From Apostichopus japonicus (lineage: Eukaryota > Echinodermata > Holothuroidea > Aspidochirotida > Stichopodidae), in the NCBI RefSeq assembly GCF_037975245.1, contig NC_092569.1, positions 19,957,001 to 20,021,000 on the forward strand: a DNA stretch of 64,000 nucleotides, given 5' to 3'. Shown here one piece after another: positions 59,801-64,000 of the stretch. Made by a program: the position numbers and the translations under genes. Each line of letters opens with the position of its first letter. The stretch's first letter is position 1. The notes below the pieces were generated by a model. The model was given only the letters and a program-made list of their open reading frames with translations. It ran no database searches and was not told where the DNA came from.

Positions 59801-62480
59801 AAAAAAGACAATCTGGTAAGTTGCTTTGAGATATCATGACATATCTCGGCCTATGCGCTATGTCACGTCAGGTTTTTCAGCAACTATAGCCTACTGCCGG
59901 TCCGCGGTCGAAGGGTCGTCCATGAGAGGTCATCATGGAGATTCGATACCATGCAGACCAATGAATGATATATTTTTCGCACAGTCTTGCAAGGTTTAAA
60001 GAAATAGCTCCTTACATAGTTGGCATAATTCAAATTCATCCAGATGCAAATTCATCAATATAATTGGTCGAGAACTTGCTAGAACAGTAAGCTGTCTGAA
60101 TTAGCATCTTCAGATCGAATATGGGTTTGCTGAGTTAGGGAGCAACATGTTCGAAGTACAAGGACCAACCAATGAACACATTTTTAACATAAGAGGCAGA
60201 GATAAGACACTTTAGCAGAAATCATTATGTCTTCTTTCTGTTTATTACTGATAAATGCAAATATTTTCATTAAAAATCAATATGAAATTTCATGTTACTT
60301 TCAGAAATATATAAACAAAGCAACTTCAACAACTTCAGCTCATTCCCATTCATGCTATCAGCTAGAAAATTCACCATGAGGCACATTTTCTATGAGGCAT
60401 TGATGTGAATACCACTGACATAACTTGTGCTATTCAAATGGATAAAGGGCTTGGTCAAGTCATGAATAAGGCTCTGCCCCATATATTGCACATGCACAAA
60501 AAGGGTTACTGTACATGCAATACTTTTTTGATGGGGGAGAGAGGGGGGGGGGGAGATGTGGTAACATGTTGAAAAGACCACATCTTTTAATTTGTCATTT
60601 TTCTTTTGAACATATGCAAATGCTAGAAATGAAAGCACTTGGAAATGTCTTAAAGAGATAGGCAGTTGTTGCCCTTGCACTGCTTTGAAGTCTACACCAC
60701 TGTAAATATTGTTGAAGGAGTGGAGTTCTGCGAATCTTTTGATAGTCAAGTAATAGATTTTTCTTTCACTGTTTGTTAAACAGCTCCTAGCAGTAATATG
60801 CATTTGCACGACATTGTATCTGAGGTTCATTATGTAACCGGTGTTTTCTACATACAGTCAAATTAAAAACCAATGTTAAACTTGTTCACCTGCAATGGTC
60901 TAAATTCAGAAAGTACATCAATATCATAACTCTTTTGCATGTTGTATAACAGTACTGAATTTGAAGTGGATTATATTTATCAATGAATATAGCAATGTTT
61001 TGGGTAAAGCAATTAAAGCATCCACTTGAACTTCATGTTTTCCTTGCATTGTTTGCTACTTCCTCCTATCTAGTTTCGAAAGGGACATATAGAAAATGCT
61101 CAATACCTCAAACAACATTATTTAACCTTGTTTCCCACAAAAAATGTTCTGTCCCAGTTTCTGTAAACTACTCGGGATAAATGGAGGGGTGGGGGAGGGG
61201 AGGTGTTGGACAGGTTGGGAAACTAAATATTTGACAGATGTTGTATTTGACAATAAAATTCACCTTCCAAGGAAGTAATACCGTTCTTTAAGTGGCATTT
61301 TATGAAGGACCTACAGTATGTAACGATAGCAGAATTGGTTATTGCCTCCTGCTGAAATGTCCAATAAAGACTTGCAGTATTGGAATGTTCATCAGATTCC
61401 TCATTTATAGAAACATCTGTGTTTATTGAAACTTTCCTAGGATGTTGCCAACAAGATGCAGTTGAAGTCTACTGTACCTTGTTGTCAAAGGTGGAGCTCA
61501 CAAAAAGTCCTATCAACTAGTCTTATTCAAGCAGTGGCAACATATGGGAAAAAAGAAAAGCAAACTATGGTACAATTTTGTTAATATTATTTTGAACTAT
61601 TTATCCCAACACCCTATCCTCCTTTTAAGACTTTTGCAAGCTTGTAAACCAGTTACAGCACTCATGCAACATGATATGACAAAGGTTCATTGCCAGAACA
61701 TGAAACTAGCAATTTGGAGTAAATTTGTTAAAATAATGATGAAGTTAATACACTGAAATATTGAATGGGGCTCAAAAGAGCTTAAGAAGTCTTTTGAGGT
61801 ACAGTTCTTGTTCTGATAAATATATTAATTGCCCTAAGATTCAGCTATTAAAGCAGCTACTAGTCAGATACTAGATAGTATGGGATCATGAAGGTTTTCA
61901 GATTTTACCTATATTGGCCTCAAATAACCTTTGACTTGGCTAAGAGCTCAGCATATGATACACCTGCATACAAACTTCCATTCATCATTCCAATATTGAA
62001 CTATCATGTTAACATGGCTTTCAGATTCAGATATCTAGTTATCTCACATGGGCTTCTGCTATACTGTTTATAGAATAGTACTCAATGTCAGAAACCTATA
62101 TGCACTAAATATGACTACCAACTTTTCCTTGTTGAGTTAGATGCTCTATGTTACTCTACTGACCTTGAGTAGCCTTGACCCTCAATGAAGCCAACACCTA
62201 CTGAAAATTCCAGTATAAATATAAAATTAATGAAATGATTCAGAAAATACTTTAACAGAAAGGAAAACTATTATAAACACTTCTGTTCATACTGACCTCA
62301 GCGTAAACAATTTAGAGACCAAGAACATATGGTATAATAACTATTAGCTAACATTTCTTCCTTCTACTCTGCAATTTTGAGAGAACAATAAGCAAAATTT
62401 ATACAAAAGCAACCATGACAATGATGATGATTTGAAAATCTTAATGAGCAATCCTAAATGTAACTAGAATTTCACTTTTA
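59801..62480. other. Unique DNA, no gene recognised
   Basis: A 146-codon minus-strand frame (60390-60830) spans a G/C-run and has no family resemblance. Other frames are short. No splice-supported exon was found. Confidence 0.45.
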
Positions 62481-62583
62481 GTAGAGCAGGGTTCTCACAA
62501 GCACGTTCTAACCTGGCGGTGGTCATGGTTTGAATATGATTTTGCCTCTCCCTGCATGGTTTGAAAGTTGAGCGCCTGGGCTG

Positions 62584-63925
62584 AACATTTATGAACCAGG
62601 AAAAGCTTGCTGCCACTTATCTGGTCCGAAAAAATTATAGCATGAGGTAAATTTCCTCCTGGGTGCATAATTATCATAACATTTCAAGAATTTTTACCAA
62701 AGGTGATCATATTTGAATATCTTTAGTCGGCTCGGACTTGAAGGGTCTTGGATTTGGCTCATACCAAGTGGGCTCGGACTTGGCTCAGACTCTGGCTAAT
62801 TGGACTCGACTACAGCTCTGCCATAAATATAAAAAGATAATGGATTGTTAATAATTTATTATATGATGTTGAGAAGGTAGAGACTTAGAAAGTTAAATCC
62901 TAAATGTAATGGATAGCATTAAACTCTTCGTTTCACTAACAAAAGGATTCTCAAATACAGTACTAGCAACATTACAGCTAAAATAATGGATCACCAATAC
63001 GATGCAGTGAAGAAAGGGAGTTTAATAAAGAGCATCCCTCAATGTAATGACTAGGATAAAACTCTTAGTTTCACTAACAAAAGGATACCACATGCAGTAC
63101 CAACAAGAGGGATGCCCATTATATTGAGGGTCCACTAGACTTGCTAGACCCAACACCTCCATTGTGGGAAGCATTATTGAGCATCTAGTTAGCATTTATT
63201 GGGTAACTGAAGTATTGAAGGACCTTGGTGTCTCCCCTCCCAGTAGTTTTATAACATTTATGAACCAGGAAGAGCTTGCTGTCACTTATCTGGTCCGAAA
63301 AAATTATAGCATGAGGTAAATTTCCTCCTGGGTGCATAATTATCATAACAGTTCAAGAATTTTTACCGAAGATGATCTTTGGTATCTGGAGTCGGCTCGG
63401 ACTTGAGGGGTCTTGTATTTGGCTCAGACAAGATGGACTCGGACTTGGATCGGGCGCTGGGTAATTGGACTCGACTACAGCTCTGCCATAAATATAAAGA
63501 GATAATGGATTGTTAATAATTTATGATATGATGTTGTGAAGGTAGACACTTAGAGAGTACTCCTAAATGTAATGGATAGCATTAAACTCTTCGTTTCACT
63601 AACAAAAGGATTCTCAAATACAGTACTAGCAACATTACAACTAGAATAGTTGATTACCAATACGCAGCAGTGAAGTAAAGGAGTTTAATAAAGAGCATCC
63701 CTGAATGTAATGACTAGGATGAAACTCTTAAATTCACTAACAAAAGTATACCACATGCAGTACCAACATAGGGGGAGGATGCCCATTACATTGAGGGTCC
63801 ACTAGACTTAAGGTTTGCTAGACCCAACATCCCCATTGTGGGAAGCATTATTGAGCATCTAGTTAGCATTAATTTTGTAACTGAAGTATTAAAAGACCTT
63901 GGTGTCTCCCCTCCCAGCAGTATAA
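62584..63925. repeat. Tandem pair of ~669-bp units with internal repeats
   Basis: AACATTTATGAACCAGGA, the TCGGCTCGGACTTGA stretch, the GATAATGGATTGTTAATAAT stretch and GCATTAAACTCTTCGTTTCA recur about 669 bp apart. Inside each unit a sub-repeat of about 135-145 bp (ATGTAATG.. and TTTCACTAACAAAAGGAT) occurs twice, and a third start appears at 63920, so the array may continue past the window. Confidence 0.85.
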
Positions 63926-64000
63926 CAACTGGAATAATGGATTGGTGAAACAATGTTTTATTTGATACAGTGAAGTAAGGGAGTTACATGAATAATAGTT

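Noticed and set aside
60390-60830. 146-codon minus-strand frame
   Set aside because: Runs through a G/C homopolymer. No recognisable motif, no signal or splice context.

Overview
This is eukaryotic (animal) genomic DNA: AT-rich, intron-rich and full of interspersed and tandem repeats. It has no prokaryotic-style gene layout. The only confidently recognisable host genes are secreted recognition proteins: fibrinogen-related domains (FReD) joined to an EGF-like module and a Thr-rich stalk, plus one group-A SRCR exon. This combination, together with the sequence style of the FReDs (close in my recollection to sea cucumber fibrinogen-like proteins), suggests an echinoderm, most likely a holothurian. 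The organism assignment is inference.

Layout. 1-4.9 kb: non-coding, with a tRNA-derived SINE (minus strand) and a TA microsatellite. 4.9-9.5 kb: a five- or six-exon gene (gene 1: signal peptide, Thr-rich linker, first two thirds of a FReD, then either a private terminal exon or an SRCR exon), interrupted by a 530-bp TIR element. 9.7-10.08 kb: a tRNA-like element and a U2 snRNA-headed SINE. 10.088-30.74 kb (copy A) and 34.444-50.47 kb (copy B): a large direct segmental duplication. Each copy holds the last four exons of an EGF-FReD gene, long non-coding DNA, a coiled-coil gene fragment and the signal-peptide exon of the next FReD gene. 50.5-64 kb: unique and repeat-rich DNA with a second U2-headed SINE, a MITE, a 12-bp minisatellite, a composite hAT-like structure and a 0.67-kb tandem repeat.

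Genes. One complete FReD gene (gene B, 29026-39738, seven exons, predicted 377 aa) can be assembled by splice-site phase. Gene A (exons 12208-15274) has only exons 4-7. Its usual exons 1-3 are missing, and the upstream SRCR exon has the right phase to splice into it. Gene C is represented only by its first exon (48774-48828). Copies A and B differ by clean insertions whose empty site is visible in the other copy: a 1.85-kb TIR element with a decayed THAP finger, a 663-bp solo LTR, and a LINE fragment whose tail has become a 1.15-kb GATA array. They also differ by a tenfold expansion of a 9-bp minisatellite.

Most notable for follow-up: (i) the last FReD exon of genes A and B is about three times more diverged than adjacent non-coding DNA, mostly at replacement sites; (ii) both copies carry a ladder of about six tandem copies of the end of the EGF/FReD exon with its 5' splice site; (iii) two hAT-like elements with swapped 8-bp flanks that read as a composite or circle-derived insertion; (iv) a U2-headed SINE family. 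All coordinates, splice sites and divergence counts were worked out by eye.
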